DNA of 64,000 bases from Xestospongia bergquistia. Lineage: Eukaryota; Porifera; Demospongiae; Haplosclerida; Petrosiidae. The notes under the pieces are model-generated. The model had not been told where the DNA came from, searched no databases, and saw nothing but the letters and a program-made list of their open reading frames with translations. Numbering within the stretch: position 1 is the first letter of the stretch; every line of letters begins with the position of its first letter. Positions 32,440 through 45,021 of this stretch are shown one piece after another. The stretch lies in the NCBI GenBank assembly GCA_963965975.1, contig OZ014414.1, forward strand, positions 5,617,501 to 5,681,500, given 5' to 3'. The position numbers and the translations under genes are program-made.

Positions 32440-34890
32440 AGCTACAATCTTACGAGGATATTTTAGAAGAGAAACCCACACTTGATGAATTATGTGAACA
32501 TATTCACATTGGTAGTAAATGGTATCAGTTGGGTATTCAGCTGAAACTGGATCCTAAAAAGTTGCGAGATGATATTCAAAAGTTACCAGAGGATTCAACT
32601 TACAAAACATCAAGAATGTTTGAATTGTGATTAGACACCAACCCTCATGCTACAAGAAGACAATGCGTAGATGCTTTAAAAAAGGAGGTCATCAAATAAA
32701 TCACTGTTGCCCATGAGTATGAGCAGACATTGAGAAAATCCTGTAGCCTCCCTGCTAGTAAGTACAAGAACCTTTTACATGTACATCAAGTTATAAATAT
32801 TATGTTAGTACTTTATTGTGGATTGTGTACTCTTTTTATTATAGAAATGGACTTTCAGTATCTGACTACTGAAGCAACTAGTATATTTCAAAGGCAGACT
32901 GATACACTGTCATAGTGTCTGATTGATCCTGTAAAAGTCCCCCAGTTCTTATTTAGTGAGAGATGTATCAATGAAGCAACACTTGATAAGATGGAGACAT
33001 TAGAAGGCAGTTTAAATGAGAAGAAGACATGTTTGTTATCTGCTATACATACAGCAATATCTTCAGATCAGAAGAAGTTGAAAGTGTTAGCAACAGTAAT
33101 GTCCAAGTTTGAAGAGACAAAAATGCTATTTGAAAAAATGATTAATGAATATGGTAAGCGTCATACTAATCTACTATACAATAGCTTATTCGCTTAGCTC
33201 AAAAATGTCCAGATGATTGCCTGAAAGTAGTTCAAGGGATAGCAATGACAGGTCATAGTGGTCATCAATATCAAGCTTCTAGTGACTCAATGGAAGGTAT
33301 AGAATGTAATCATACAATGGAGCACTTGGAATGTTAGGTTGATGGAAACAATGTTGTTCGTAAAATCAATGTTCATGTTGTTGTTTAGCAATGTTATGAG
33401 ATGGCAGATCTAAATGCATCAAATACAAGAAAGCAACTACGTAGAGACAAAGAGATATCTAATGAAGACTTTAAACAAAGAAAGGATAAGCTTGATTTGG
33501 AAGCAACATCTAATTCTAATGGTATATGTATATAATAGTTGATATATACTTAGTAAATTCTATTTAACAGGGAAAGCTGCTATGGCTAGTGACATTTTAC
33601 GTTAACATTATGGCACTCTCTCTCAGTCTCTTCAATGTGGTGAGAGAGTTATTTCACAGACGACATTATTTAATGTTAAAACTGTTGCACAGTCTCATTC
33701 CAAAAAAAAGAAGCAATTTTTCTTGTGTTAAAAGCTGTACATCATGCTGTACATATCATCACCTGGAGATGTTTGCTAATGTACTGTTAAAGTTTACTAG
33801 CAATGTACCATGTGCTAATGCTATCTTAAAGGATTGTGGTAAGTATATAATTCTTCAATAAAAATCATTCTTTATAGAGATAGTATTGTTTGAAGATGAT
33901 GCTGTAGAAGGACAACCTACTATTACTGCAGTTATTGAAGATAGTCATTATATAAGTTAAAGTATCTTTAATAAATCAAACATTAGATATTTTATCATCA
34001 CTTGAGAGCCAAGCTGCATTAAGTCAATTAAGGTTAGTTATCACCTCTAACAGTTCTCTTTAATTTTTTGTAGATGAAACTTCATTGACAAGATGCATTC
34101 CAATTCCTCGCAAGTTAGACTATATATTTGGGTCTATTAGAAGAAAATTTGCAGTAGCTTTTAGTAAAATTTGAAAAGCTATTAAAGAAAACCCTCCACC
34201 TCTGGAGGAACTGAAACTATTTCTTGAAGATGGTTACTCTCACCTTCAATCTGAAATAGACAATACTGAATCTATTGATGAAATACTAACAGTTGTAAGA
34301 AATCATTGTACACTGATTAATATCAATTGCCTCAAGGGTATTGTTGAGGGTTTTCAGATTATAGAAGCTGAGACACATATAAAAATTCGACATTGAGTCA
34401 TTTTGTGAGAAAACAAAAACTTTTCTTTGTCTGGGTGAAATATTTAAAGTAACAAGAACTCCTTCTCTTCTTAAATGTGAGACAGCTATCTTTGTCTTAG
34501 ACTGGGATCCTACCACATACACACTACAAGATATACAAGACATTATTGCTGAAGTAGTTGACGAAAACTTACAAATTTGTGTTATAAGAAAGGGGAACTC
34601 CATTGTTGTGACCTGCTTTTTTCTACTCAGTGTAACAACTCTAGTTATTGCTAAAGCTCAGGAGACTCTTGAAGACATGAAGAAAAAGGGATTAATCCAA
34701 CTAACCATTGGATATTGTACCATTTATAATAAGCATCAAAGAACAAGGTAGTAATATTAGAGAATATTTACTACTTGTGTGATTTATTGATAATTATATA
34801 TAGGAGGTTAGCATTATTGCAGAAGAGCACACAAAAGAGGTAAGAAGCCGTCTGGAACTAGAACAAACCATCCGGAAAAGATGACTATAC
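32440..34890 (+). pseudogene. Dead paralogue of the Death-domain gene
   Basis: The same exon order as the gene at 52.6-55.4 kb on the other strand, with many stops. About 32445-32750 is the Death domain (KPTLDELCEHIHIGSKWYQL), broken by TGA after SRMFEL and TAA after EVIK. About 32915-33160 matches the second exon (ERCINEATLDKMETLEG). About 33580-33840 matches the third (broken twice). 34080-34750 is the large fourth exon (KLFLEDGYSHLQSEIDNTES, AVFVLDWDPTTYTL). 34803-34885 is the start of the coiled coil. The introns are kept at the same positions, so it is a DNA-level duplication, not a processed copy. The inverted orientation and 20-kb distance suggest an inverted segmental duplication. Confidence 0.85.
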
Positions 34891-36950
34891 AAATGTCATC
34901 TATTGTCAGACATTGGGAATTGAAGGATAATATAATATATAATTTACTTAATTTGAATAAAATATTTAACACAACAAACAACACTAACGATGACTTTATA
35001 TGATGCGTATATTACAATATAACATTGCATTTATCATTATAGTAAAGTTTTATTATCAGTACAGACTTTTGCATCAACAACACTTATCCAGTGTCTTGAG
35101 AAACTAAGCATCTTGAAAATAAACTAGTATAATAGCAACATGTCAACTCTTGTCCAATTAAGTGATCATTATCAATGAGATATAGAGAGACAACTAGTTT
35201 AATATCAATTACATTAATCGCACACCATAATCAAGCCTCTCATTGCAGTTACTATCTCCTCTATATCACAATAGACAGTATCAAACCTGCCATTACATAA
35301 AAATCACATTGTTATATATGTTTGTGCATTTTTGAAATTATTGTTTATTCATAGGATCGTATCAGACTGTGACACAACTTACTAAATTGACATTTACAAT
35401 GAACAAATGTTTAGTAATTTTTTAAAAGGTGCTATATATAACTGAAGTAGACATGAATACAATGTGCAACATAATTTTATTAATAATGTTAACTTCATTT
35501 AATGAAGACACTTCTATTTGAATAACTACAATATTAGTCTGCTAATGCCGCATTTACCTTTACTCTAAAAAAGGTACTGTTGTATTACATGTAACAGTAT
35601 ATGAAAAAATGGCGTACATTGGGAAAGATGATCTAGTGCAGAGAAAAATATGTATAAAGGATTTTGAATGTTTGTACTGCTCATATAATACAATTACAAG
35701 CACTTCTGATTCTTCATAAACAAATAATACTTGATGTGATTGTCCAGACACGTCACGATCATGTGCTTTGCTGATAAAGCATGGTTTACCACATGAACAA
35801 AATTGATGATTTTTACGTAAGAAAAGTTTATCTCAACCTTATATCTTTAAATTACTTGCTTTTCCTCATTTAAGAGTACATTTCTTTCTAATAATAAATT
35901 AAAGTGAAGATGTTTAAGAATATTGAATCATGTTATGTAACACAGTCTAATTACAGTTTTATATATAGGTTAATTAATCGTCCTATAATAGTTATTGTCC
36001 TATATATAAAATAATAAATAATTATCCTTATAAATTGATTAGTTGATTTAACTAATACTTAGGTTGCATGTATGTAACAAATTATTTCATGAAATGAAAA
36101 CATATATCACACTGTTGTCATTCCTAACATACTATCACATTGATTAAATGCTATAAATATGCCACACCTTGGTCTATATAAACAGAGCTGTAAAAATCCA
36201 TTGATATTATATAAATACTATCAAATTGACTTTAGTCAATGTAAGACAATGTTAGCAGTCAAAACAGTATTATGTTTACTTTCAGTTTACATCAAATATC
36301 TTGTTACATACATAGAACTTGTTAAATCATAAATCAACCAATTACTATTTATGTAATGTATTGGTAATATGTTGAGTTTAAGGTCACAGATTTTTCATGA
36401 TTTAGTGAATGGTTTTCTGTGAACACTGTTATCATGTGAAGTCTTTTGTTGTTGCTGAACAATATCTAAAGTATTTCTAACTATCTATTATGGGTAAGAG
36501 AATGATGACTGTACTTGTTGTACATAAAAATCAGATAATGAAAACGAAGTCTCAAAGTCTAGATCAATAGGTTATTGAGCTACACACTAATTCATCAAGT
36601 AGTAAGGAGTATATCCATTTGAAGCTCGAGTGCTTGTATTGTACACAAACAAACTGGTCTAACAAATTTGTCCCTGGCATTAAGGTTACCTTTAGAAGCA
36701 GTGGCCAACATATATAGGTGAGTACAATTATAATGATCAAGGAGTCCATCACATTAAGAATGGTACAGTGAAGTACAACATTTCTTGATCTGTAATATTC
36801 TACATACTTCATTGAACAATTTAGACTTAAATTGCTCCCCCTAATTAGAATGGGATTTGTTCAAGTGGTGAAAATCGAAAAAACATCTCGTTGGTTAACA
36901 CGTTTGCTACAGTGGCTGCTTCCATATTGTTGCTGATTCCATGGTATTAA
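34891..36950. other. No gene seen
   Basis: AT-rich, stops in all frames. Short open frames here show no family resemblance. Confidence 0.5.
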
Positions 36951-36959
36951 ATCTTCTAG

Positions 36960-37925
36960 GAATTGTCCTAACAGTTTACAATGTGCTCACACAGATGTCT
37001 TTATGAGAGCTACCACAGCTCCTGTATCAACCAGGAAAGAGCATGTGTAACCATGAATTTGAATATGATATATAACAGCATGATTTACAGGTTATATGTG
37101 TGAAGTCCCTTGATTTTGTGTCATAACATGACCCTCAGCCCGTGGGCCTTAATTGGACTAAGGGTTTCCCTTTTTCCTGGAGCAGCTTTTGTTAGGGACG
37201 GTGAGGTGCAGTGCAGCCACTTACAAAATGTCCTGGTTCCTGACAGTTAATACAAATTATTGATCAAGATGGTGAGCTGGCTGCTCTCATCAAGGATGAG
37301 GAGTGTTCATTTTTTTCAAGCTTTGGGATCTTATCTTATCAGTATGTGCCCATTAACAACATTAATTTCTCGTTATTAGAGTTGTGAGAGACATAACTAG
37401 CCGAGGGTCTTCCATATCGTATTTACCACAAGAGATAACAACGTATAAAATTCTAACTGCATTGTGGCAGTTACTGAATTGTCTTCGATGCTTTCTATTT
37501 AACAGCTGACGAAATTTCGCTGTCTGTAATACTAGAGATGAATTGAGTAAGAACAATTTACTCTGTGGCTTTAGAATGTTGTAAACCTTCGTGGAAAGTC
37601 GGCGGAGATCTTTAGGATAATTGGCCCAATTTTCACAGCTTCCGTGTAGAAAGATATAGGTAACATTTACTATCATGCTCAAATCGGGCTGTCAGCGCTA
37701 CAACAGCATTACCAACACTGGACTTGTCTTCCTCGGATAGTGTTTGGAATACTGTTTGAGCCTGACCTACTTATCGAACTTTCAAGAGAGAAAGCTTCAT
37801 GGCAGCTTCCCAACGATTGACCTAGGCCTCTATACAGTTGTTAAGATCAACAATCCGTTGATTCCAGCTAGAATTTGAGTCACCAGAGAAAGTATTAGGT
37901 AAAATATCAGGTTTTGGTGTTGCTA
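36960..37925 (-). pseudogene. LTR-retroelement gag and protease remains
   Basis: Reading leftward: a gag N-terminal stretch near 37690-37915 (WEAAMKLSLLKVR, TVFQTLSEEDKSSVGNA) with stops; a CCHC zinc knuckle CINCQEPGHFVSGC near 37220-37260; and a retropepsin active site LVDTGAVVALIK near 36990-37040. No reverse transcriptase follows. A TTGGCTCAGTGG-like primer-binding region lies upstream near 37950. It is unlike the two Ty3/gypsy elements in this window and heavily decayed. Confidence 0.65.
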
Positions 37926-38254
37926 TCTATAATATAAAATGTTATCCACTGAGCCAATGTAACAAAACGACTTGATCAAGAAAAGCTAACCAAGTAATTA
38001 TAACATGACATGTTCTGGAATGTTCTGTAGGCTAATTATACAAGTGTTGAATTTTCCATTGCCCACATCAAAAGGTGCATAGTTTTGAATTGTCTAATTA
38101 TGTTCTAGAATGTTCAGTAGACTATAATAAATATTGATACAATACAATATCTATAAACTGTTAACAAGTAATATAGGTAACACACTATATATTAATGCAT
38201 TAATGACAAAACATTGTTAGAACAACATATTTTAAAGTTTGTGTTATTAAAAAG

Positions 38255-39267
38255 TCATTTAACATATAATTCAATGATGTCAAGTGGAGAGCCTTCATCA
38301 AATGAACCAAAATCACTACATACTCTTAGTTCAATCTCATCAGAAATATTGTCCTTTAGTGACTTGAAAAACCATGGCATTTTTGATTAGTACAACATGT
38401 ATTTTCCAGTCCATTACAGTTCTTTCCATCCCATAATGAATCATTAGCATATAAAACAAACTGAGCTTTATTGCTACTTACACCAGACTCACAGTAATAA
38501 TCATCACCAACAAATGAAGGAATAAAACCAGTACTACCATTATTACATGGACAGCATATATAACTCGATCTATTTTCATATGTTCCAACAGAATAGGACC
38601 ATATATGCTTTCTAGGACTCATACCATAAGTAATAGATATACCATGGACATAATAAGTATCTATTGAACGATCATTGAATGATTCTGGGGCTCCAAATTG
38701 ATATTCTCTTACCCTTCCACACACGTTGCTGTAGTTACTTGAAAATGTGTCAAAGAATGTAGAATAACAACCAGCTGAATATGAAAATGGTTGTCCACAC
38801 AAATCATGATCAATATTGTTATATTGCTGTAATGTTAGTCCAGAAGGACAAGAAGCACCAGATTGACTCATGTTAAGATATCCAACTCTCATCCAGCCCC
38901 CCTTATCATCACAGTGACTACCCCCCATATCACAATAGACAATTATAATACTGCCATTACTTAAAGTGATGTTGTAATAACCTGATATAGCAGCAGGGAA
39001 GGCTTGGAGCAAGGAACTACAAGAATCATATGTGTATTTGCTACAAGATGTAGGTATTGTAGATGGACAGAATATTATCTTCACTCAATCATCTTTTTTC
39101 ACAGTAAATGTCTTTCCACTGTTACTAGGAATACAACAGTATTGTTCATATAGTGAGGGAGGATGTTGAGTTAGTAGACCAGAACAGTCAGCCATACAAA
39201 CAGAAGAGCTCTCACTAGCCACAATATATAGACCAGTAATTAGACAATAAAAAACAATTATATTCAT
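38255..39267 (-). pseudogene. Secreted fibrinogen-like/Cys-rich protein with stop and frameshift
   Basis: Starts with a signal peptide (MNIIVFYCLITGLYIVA). A partial fibrinogen-type fold follows (SCSSLLQAFPAAISGYYNI, IIVYCDMGG, GGWMRVGYLNM), then a family-typical region with SITYGMSPRKHIWSY, CCPCNNGSTGFIPSFVG and LWDGKNCN. TGA at 39085-39087 separates the signal-peptide part from the rest, at a place where I would expect Trp. Near 38385 the frame changes in an A5 run; the next frame gives IELRVCSDFGSFDEGSPLDI and ends at 38255-38257. This is a multicopy extracellular, probably recognition-type family in sponges. One stop and one homopolymer shift could be sequencing error or real loss. Confidence 0.7.
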
Positions 39268-41435
39268 GATAAGTTTTTCCCAGTTTAGTCCATAAACGAG
39301 TAGTGAAGTATAAAATTATACAGTTATATGGTTCCAATGTACTGCTAATTAACATTTTTGGAATATTTCATAATTGTCAAGGCAACATCCTTCTAATGTA
39401 AACAATTATGTATACAAATATTTATATCATAGAACACATGTTCAGTAACATACTGATTAATTTGTTATTCAGCCATTTAATTTTGATTAACATGTATCAT
39501 TTCAAGTTGTTTGTTGCCTTAACTGATTCACATTTCTGTCATGCGTGATTGCAAATGCAATGAATTATATTAAGAATTTGTATATATCCTTAGTTTTTTG
39601 ATTAGTAATTACTAAGGAACAACATTTTGTATAGTTCAATAAGTATGTTTAATTCTGGAAATGTATATAGTGATAGCCCTGCCTAAACATTAAAAATATT
39701 GTAACTTATGAAATTAGTTAGATGAACTGTCAATTTTATAATAAATTAGTAATTAAAACAATATCATTATCAAAGGATGTAATAGAGTGACAACATAGAC
39801 CACACATGATCATTTATCTAGTTTATGAGGACAAGTAGCAGCAGGTACACTCACATTAAGCAAGAGTGTAGACGGGGGAGGTGGGTGGGAAGGACAAAGC
39901 CACCTCAACCCATATTTGAAGAAGTTTTCTATGCTCTTGCATATACTGATCATGAGGATATGACAGTAACAATAATAAAGCACATATAATATACAGGAAG
40001 ATATGATAATATATGGTTGTACAAATGATCCTAATGCTGTAATCTTCATTTACTAAAGTGTTAAATTATAGAAGATAAAAGCACACAGAATACTGTTAGA
40101 AATTTTCAAACCAACTTAATGAACCTGAATTGTACTGTCCACTAATTTCTAGTGAACAGAGCTGAAGTATTGGTACTGGATATTCAACTATGTTTCAAAT
40201 ATTAACCCAAGAGAAATAGCTACCTTACAGAGAGTGATGGCCAGAATAGAATCCAGAAGTCATGGTAAGAGGGGAGGGAGGAGTACTTCTTACTTGATAT
40301 TATTAGAAACCTTGGTACAAAAATTATCAAGGGACAATTAGCACTTGTAGAACCTCAAATTCATGTATTGACAAGAAGACACTTTAGTTTCTCTTTCATG
40401 AAAAATATTTGGAGGCATCATCAGATGATAATGAGGGAGGAAACTCCAAGGTTGGGCCAGATAATGAATCTCTGGTCTTTGCAAGTTATAGATATGTTAT
40501 AATGTGGTCCAGAGGAGCTAGATATATTGCATAAGAAGATAGATAAAGGCCTTTCGAATGAAGACTTGGAGACATTTGTTGTAGTTTTTGATGTTAATTT
40601 GTAGCTGTTTGATGTTAGGAATTGGCAACATGTTTGGTATTCTGGATCACTATCGTATCCTCTACTCATTAACTACTTAATCACATCAGCTTTCATTGTA
40701 TATTACATGTCATTGGTTCATTTATTATTTCAATAATGTACTAATGAATACTTCTCCCCTCAATTGTCTCCATAATGTAGCGAGCTTGATTTTTAAGACC
40801 AGAAGACTCTTGTCTCCAACTTACCTCCTTTATACTTAAATTCTTTAATTAATGAACAATAGAGGTCATCTCATGGTCACCATCAAATACTCAGTTTGAG
40901 GGAGATAAAGGCTTAGTTTGTAATGATAATATGGAGGGGTTCTTTTCAAGTTCTGGACAAGGATACAAAATACACATATGTACACAGCCCTGTCCTTCAC
41001 AATCATGTGTAACCTTGATTCTGTTATGCAGCCTTAATTTTTACAATCATGCATCATCATGTGTGACCAAATACAGACCTTTTTCGTGAACTAAATTTGG
41101 TCATAATACTGGCATCAGAAGTGGGATATGCCACTGGAGGAGGATATTTGATTTGTAGTAACTTCCACAATTACTACCTATGTAAAGTATGCATGTATTG
41201 ATTTGTATGTGTAGCTCTGAATTATTACCTGTCATACAAGACTATCTGGCTTTGAACTTGTATGACCACAAAGTTACATGTGTCATATCATTACTTATGT
41301 TAGTTTATTTTAGGAATTAACTTTAACAGCCATTGGTTGCTCTAGCAGGATACTACCCTCAATATACAAATCCATTCAATAATAATGATAATATTTGACC
41401 AGCTAGCTTTATACACACAGTTTGTAAAAGGGTTT

Positions 41436-41520
41436 AGGAATTACTATAAGACATTGTAATGAAGAATTATTATAAGACATTGTAATGAAGAATTATTATA
41501 AGACATTGTAATAATGAAGA
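41436..41520. repeat. Three-copy 26-bp tandem repeat
   Basis: The unit TATAAGACATTGTAATGAAG plus AATTAT occurs three times in direct succession. Confidence 0.85.
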
Positions 41521-42089
41521 CTGAAGTGTTATTAACATATTAGTTAATTTAATTCCTTGTCTTACAGTATTCTGACAATTCCAGTGTATGTCTGTGTCTT
41601 TAATATTAATTATAACTGAGAATAATTTTTCTTAATTATAATTTTGTTTACATTTATTAATAATAATTAGTTACTAGTACATACCTCTATTGTTTGACTC
41701 TTTATCATTATCATCAATAGAATCCTTTATTACATCATCTAATACTAGAGACTCTATTTAAATTTACATGTATCATAATAACATCTTTAAAATTAACAGT
41801 TAATTATTATTCATTTTGTGGTTTGAGTATATGAATATAATTAATAGACATCACTGATAACCACTATCAGTAATAACAGCACATTGATAAACAAAATCAC
41901 ACTAAAATACTTTAAAATTATAACTTTACTGTTAAAATAGTACTACTACTGAGCACTAGTGATCATCAATAAAAACCAAGATTTATTAACTAAAGGCAAT
42001 GAATACACTTCGTTTATAACATTCTTTTAATATTATAGCAAGTGAACAAATGAATAAGTAAGTAATAAATAAATAAATAAATAAGTTAC

Positions 42090-42129
42090 TTTCTCGGGTT
42101 AGAACGATTAACTGTTCTAACCCGAGAAA
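42090..42129. repeat. Perfect 16-bp inverted repeat with 8-nt loop
   Basis: Arm TTTCTCGGGTTAGAAC (42090-42105), loop GATTAACT, then the exact reverse complement to 42129. The stem is far more GC-rich than its surroundings. It could be a small foldback insertion or the stem of a structured transcript; nothing around it shows a gene. Confidence 0.85.
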
Positions 42130-43380
42130 TTCATCAATAACCTGACACTAGTATTTTTACCTTAATAACTGAATAATATATGCGAGTAAATATAACTATA
42201 TAATTGCCTACATGTATGTCTATTAATTTCTATTAATCTTACCACACAGTTACACTGTTACATGATAATATAACATTACAATCATGGTGATAGTGGACGG
42301 AAGTTGGATAACAGAAAGGGTCTTGTATAGTTTCTGAATGATATGAAAGCCCATTCATTGAAAGTACCTAGCTTTATATTTAAATTTCGATATCAATGGC
42401 CACCAACAGTTGTAACTATAAATATGAATGCACAGGAAATAGATATGAAATATGATTATATAACTCAAATACATACTGTGATCTCTTTGAAACCATTTCT
42501 CTCTCAAAGTATGTAGCCAACTTTCAAGTTGCAACTACTTAATTCTCAACTTGATTCTTTATTGACTTAGTTATAGTATATATAGCAATTGAGTTTGGCT
42601 CTAAGTGTGTCTTCAACCATTTAAGACAGCGTTCCTTTGAATCTGAGAGATTGCTATGTAATAATTATCATTACCAGTTGAACTATTTCTGTCTTATTTA
42701 TTCAAAAATCATCCTTTTAATACATACATCACACATTTTTATAAATTGTAGCAATGCTCTATTGTATAATATATTTTTAGTATACTCATTCAACCTGAAA
42801 TATATAGAAAGAAAACACATTGTGAACATACTATAACTAATTCATAATTCAATTAAAAATAACACAACATGTCACCTTTATTGTCAGTATCATTATTTTT
42901 ATTATAGCCAAAAAATGATTTCATTCATCATATCATAATATTAACAATGCATGAGTCACTGATCAAACATAATCAAACATAACCAGTTAATGTGAATCTA
43001 GAAACCCTAAACATGCCCCTTGCTCATTAGTTCTATCTGGATAACTTAAAGCTATATGTGTAATCATCAATTTATCAATTAACTTCCTCGCAAGAGTTAT
43101 TTAATAATGAATTTTATGTTTCATCACTGTCAATGTCCTGCTAACTCATTGCATTAACATTTAAAAGTAAGAGGAATCATAGTACTTCCTTTTCATGTAT
43201 ATTCAGTCATTGTGAATTCCGTACCAGTATTAACATACACTGGGGTACACAGCAGTAGCTTAGGTAATATATAGTATATCATCAGGGCTCAGGCTATTAC
43301 ACACAATACAAGCTATTACACAATACTAATATCTGCAATAGAAAAGGGAGGTTAGATGAAAGTAGGCTAAGTTAATATGA

Positions 43381-43863
43381 GTGAACCAGGTGCTACCTGT
43401 CCTCCTGGTTTGACACAACTACAATATAAAAACGTTGATTATGATATGTGTGGTTGTCCTAATTCTGGTGAATTCAGTGATATGTTTTTCTCTACTCATG
43501 AGATCTATTACAATAGGTGTGTGTTTGACTAAGATGATACCAATATGAATCTTGTAATGCATTTAGGTATTAACAGTAATAACATTGACTCCTCTTATGT
43601 TGATGGTTTCTATTACTTACTATACTAATCCTTTTAAGAATATTTGGACATATGCAAATGGTATATCATCGGACACTACCCAATTAATTTTCTGTCCCTG
43701 TAATACTGGAAACACTGCAACAGTTATACCAAGCTTTGCTGAAATGTTAGTGACTTATGTGAATCAGGACTTCCTGCTAGAAAACAATGGGAATAAGAAT
43801 TATACCCATTATGGAATGGAAAATAATGTAATAGAAACGATGGATCATGATGTCTTAACACTA
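43381..43863 (+). pseudogene. Dead paralogue of the fibrinogen-like/Cys-rich gene, left part
   Basis: Matches the region after the fibrinogen fold of the gene at 38.3-39.3 kb: GATCPPGL, then in another frame YTNPFKNIWTYANG, FCPCNTGNTATVIPSFA and a Trp/Gly-poor tail. A stop near 43530 and a frameshift near 43608 break it, and the signal peptide and most of the fibrinogen fold are absent. It runs into the left end of the transposon at 43864; its last part resumes at 46781. Confidence 0.7.
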
Positions 43864-44121
43864 CACTGTTAAAAATGGGGTGTAAATATCGTATACCAGA
43901 GTGTAACTTATTCTTGGTTTAGGGGTGTAAATCTACCTTAGGGTGTAAAGTACAGCAGTTAGGTGTAAAACACATGCATTCACCATAACAATTGGTCAAT
44001 GATGATATGATTTACTCTGCCTTTTACTTTTCTAACTCATAAATCTTAATTATCATAAATTATTATTAATAATTTATTATTAATTCATTTATTAAAATTA
44101 ATTATTATTAATTTATTAAAA

Positions 44122-45021
44122 TCATGATGTGAAATAATGTTTAGGAACTATACAGTGTATGACTGAATGACAAACAGGCATTGTTCTAATATGATGTGGT
44201 TGGAATGAAAAAAGGTCATTGTATTTGACTGTGGATTTAACTGAGGACATTTGAACAACAAAACAATGATAGTGATAATTGAATTCTAATGTGTTTAAAA
44301 CTTGCACTTCAAAATAAACTTCATTATAATCAATGACAAATATATTGAGCAGCTTCCCAAACACAGGATAATCTGTGTCCATCTTCACCACCAAGGCACA
44401 AGACTTCTTGTACAATGTGCCGTCAATGGACACCCATACAACCCTGTAATAAAGAATCACAAAATAACCTTATAAGTACTTGATGCCAAATCAAGGCAGT
44501 TCTAAATTTACAACAACAAATATACCTAGTCTCATAGCCAAGTCACTTGTTAGGAAGGGAGGGACTTTAGTGATTGCATGTTTAAAATTATAATACTTTC
44601 AGGTAGAGTTATTCTCAGAAATTTGTTAGCGGAAATTAATTAAAACAAGGTACACATAGGTAGGAGATTCAAACAGTGTAATCATAATAACCTTGTAATA
44701 TCTCCTGAGCACTCAACTAACTCTGGTGGAGCAACCAAAGCAGACACAATGTCACCTAGATGAATGAGGTGAAAATGATAGCAAATGAGAAATTATGTAT
44801 TCACCTGGACCAACATCCAATGTTCCAGAATGATACTCAAAATTATTCATCCTATGGTAGCACTGAAGTTTCTGATGACGCATGGCCAGAGTGTATGGTA
44901 GATTGATGAAGTTACCAACACTTTGAGTGATTTTTTTGAAATAGGAATGTTTTGCTTCAAAACGCATTGTCCAGTGTTGTCTTAGTGGTCCAAATCTGTC
45001 CCATCTCAAAATTGGCATCAC
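44122..45021 (-). pseudogene. tnp2-like transposase, last three exons
   Basis: Exons 44805-45021 (RFGPLRQHWTMRFEAKHSYF, LAMRHQKLQCYH), 44692-44755 (DIVSALVAPPELVECSGDIT) and 44122-44445 (WVSIDGTLYKKSCALVVK, FSFQPHHIRTMPVC). All three splice in phase with GT-AG borders and end in a natural stop. The same family has the FKES and MPHDIMYDLFEG blocks seen in the pseudogene at 4.4-5.1 kb, but those N-terminal parts are absent here: upstream sequence is occupied by the SAMD3-like gene on the other strand. Either the element is an internal-deletion derivative or this tail is now a separate small gene. Catalytic parts are missing, so transposition would need help from elsewhere. Confidence 0.7.

Larger units (their letters stand above)
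39268..43380. other. Long AT-rich region without a supported gene
   Basis: No recognised domain. Holds a three-copy repeat at 41436-41520, a perfect hairpin at 42090-42129, TAAA/AATA runs near 42065-42085 and scattered short open frames with no resemblance to known families. Confidence 0.5.

Noticed and set aside
35560..35751. Small minus-strand frame starting MSGQSHQVLFVYEE
   Set aside because: Isolated, 63 codons, no splice sites, no recognised motif. Within chance expectation for AT-rich DNA.
37362..37682. 106-codon minus-strand frame
   Set aside because: It lies between the gag N-terminal and zinc-knuckle remnants and shows no gag blocks in this frame. Treated as part of the decayed element.
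40050..40680. Possible exons near 40.1-40.7 kb on either strand
   Set aside because: Short open stretches occur, but without a domain, matching splice sites or consistent frame.
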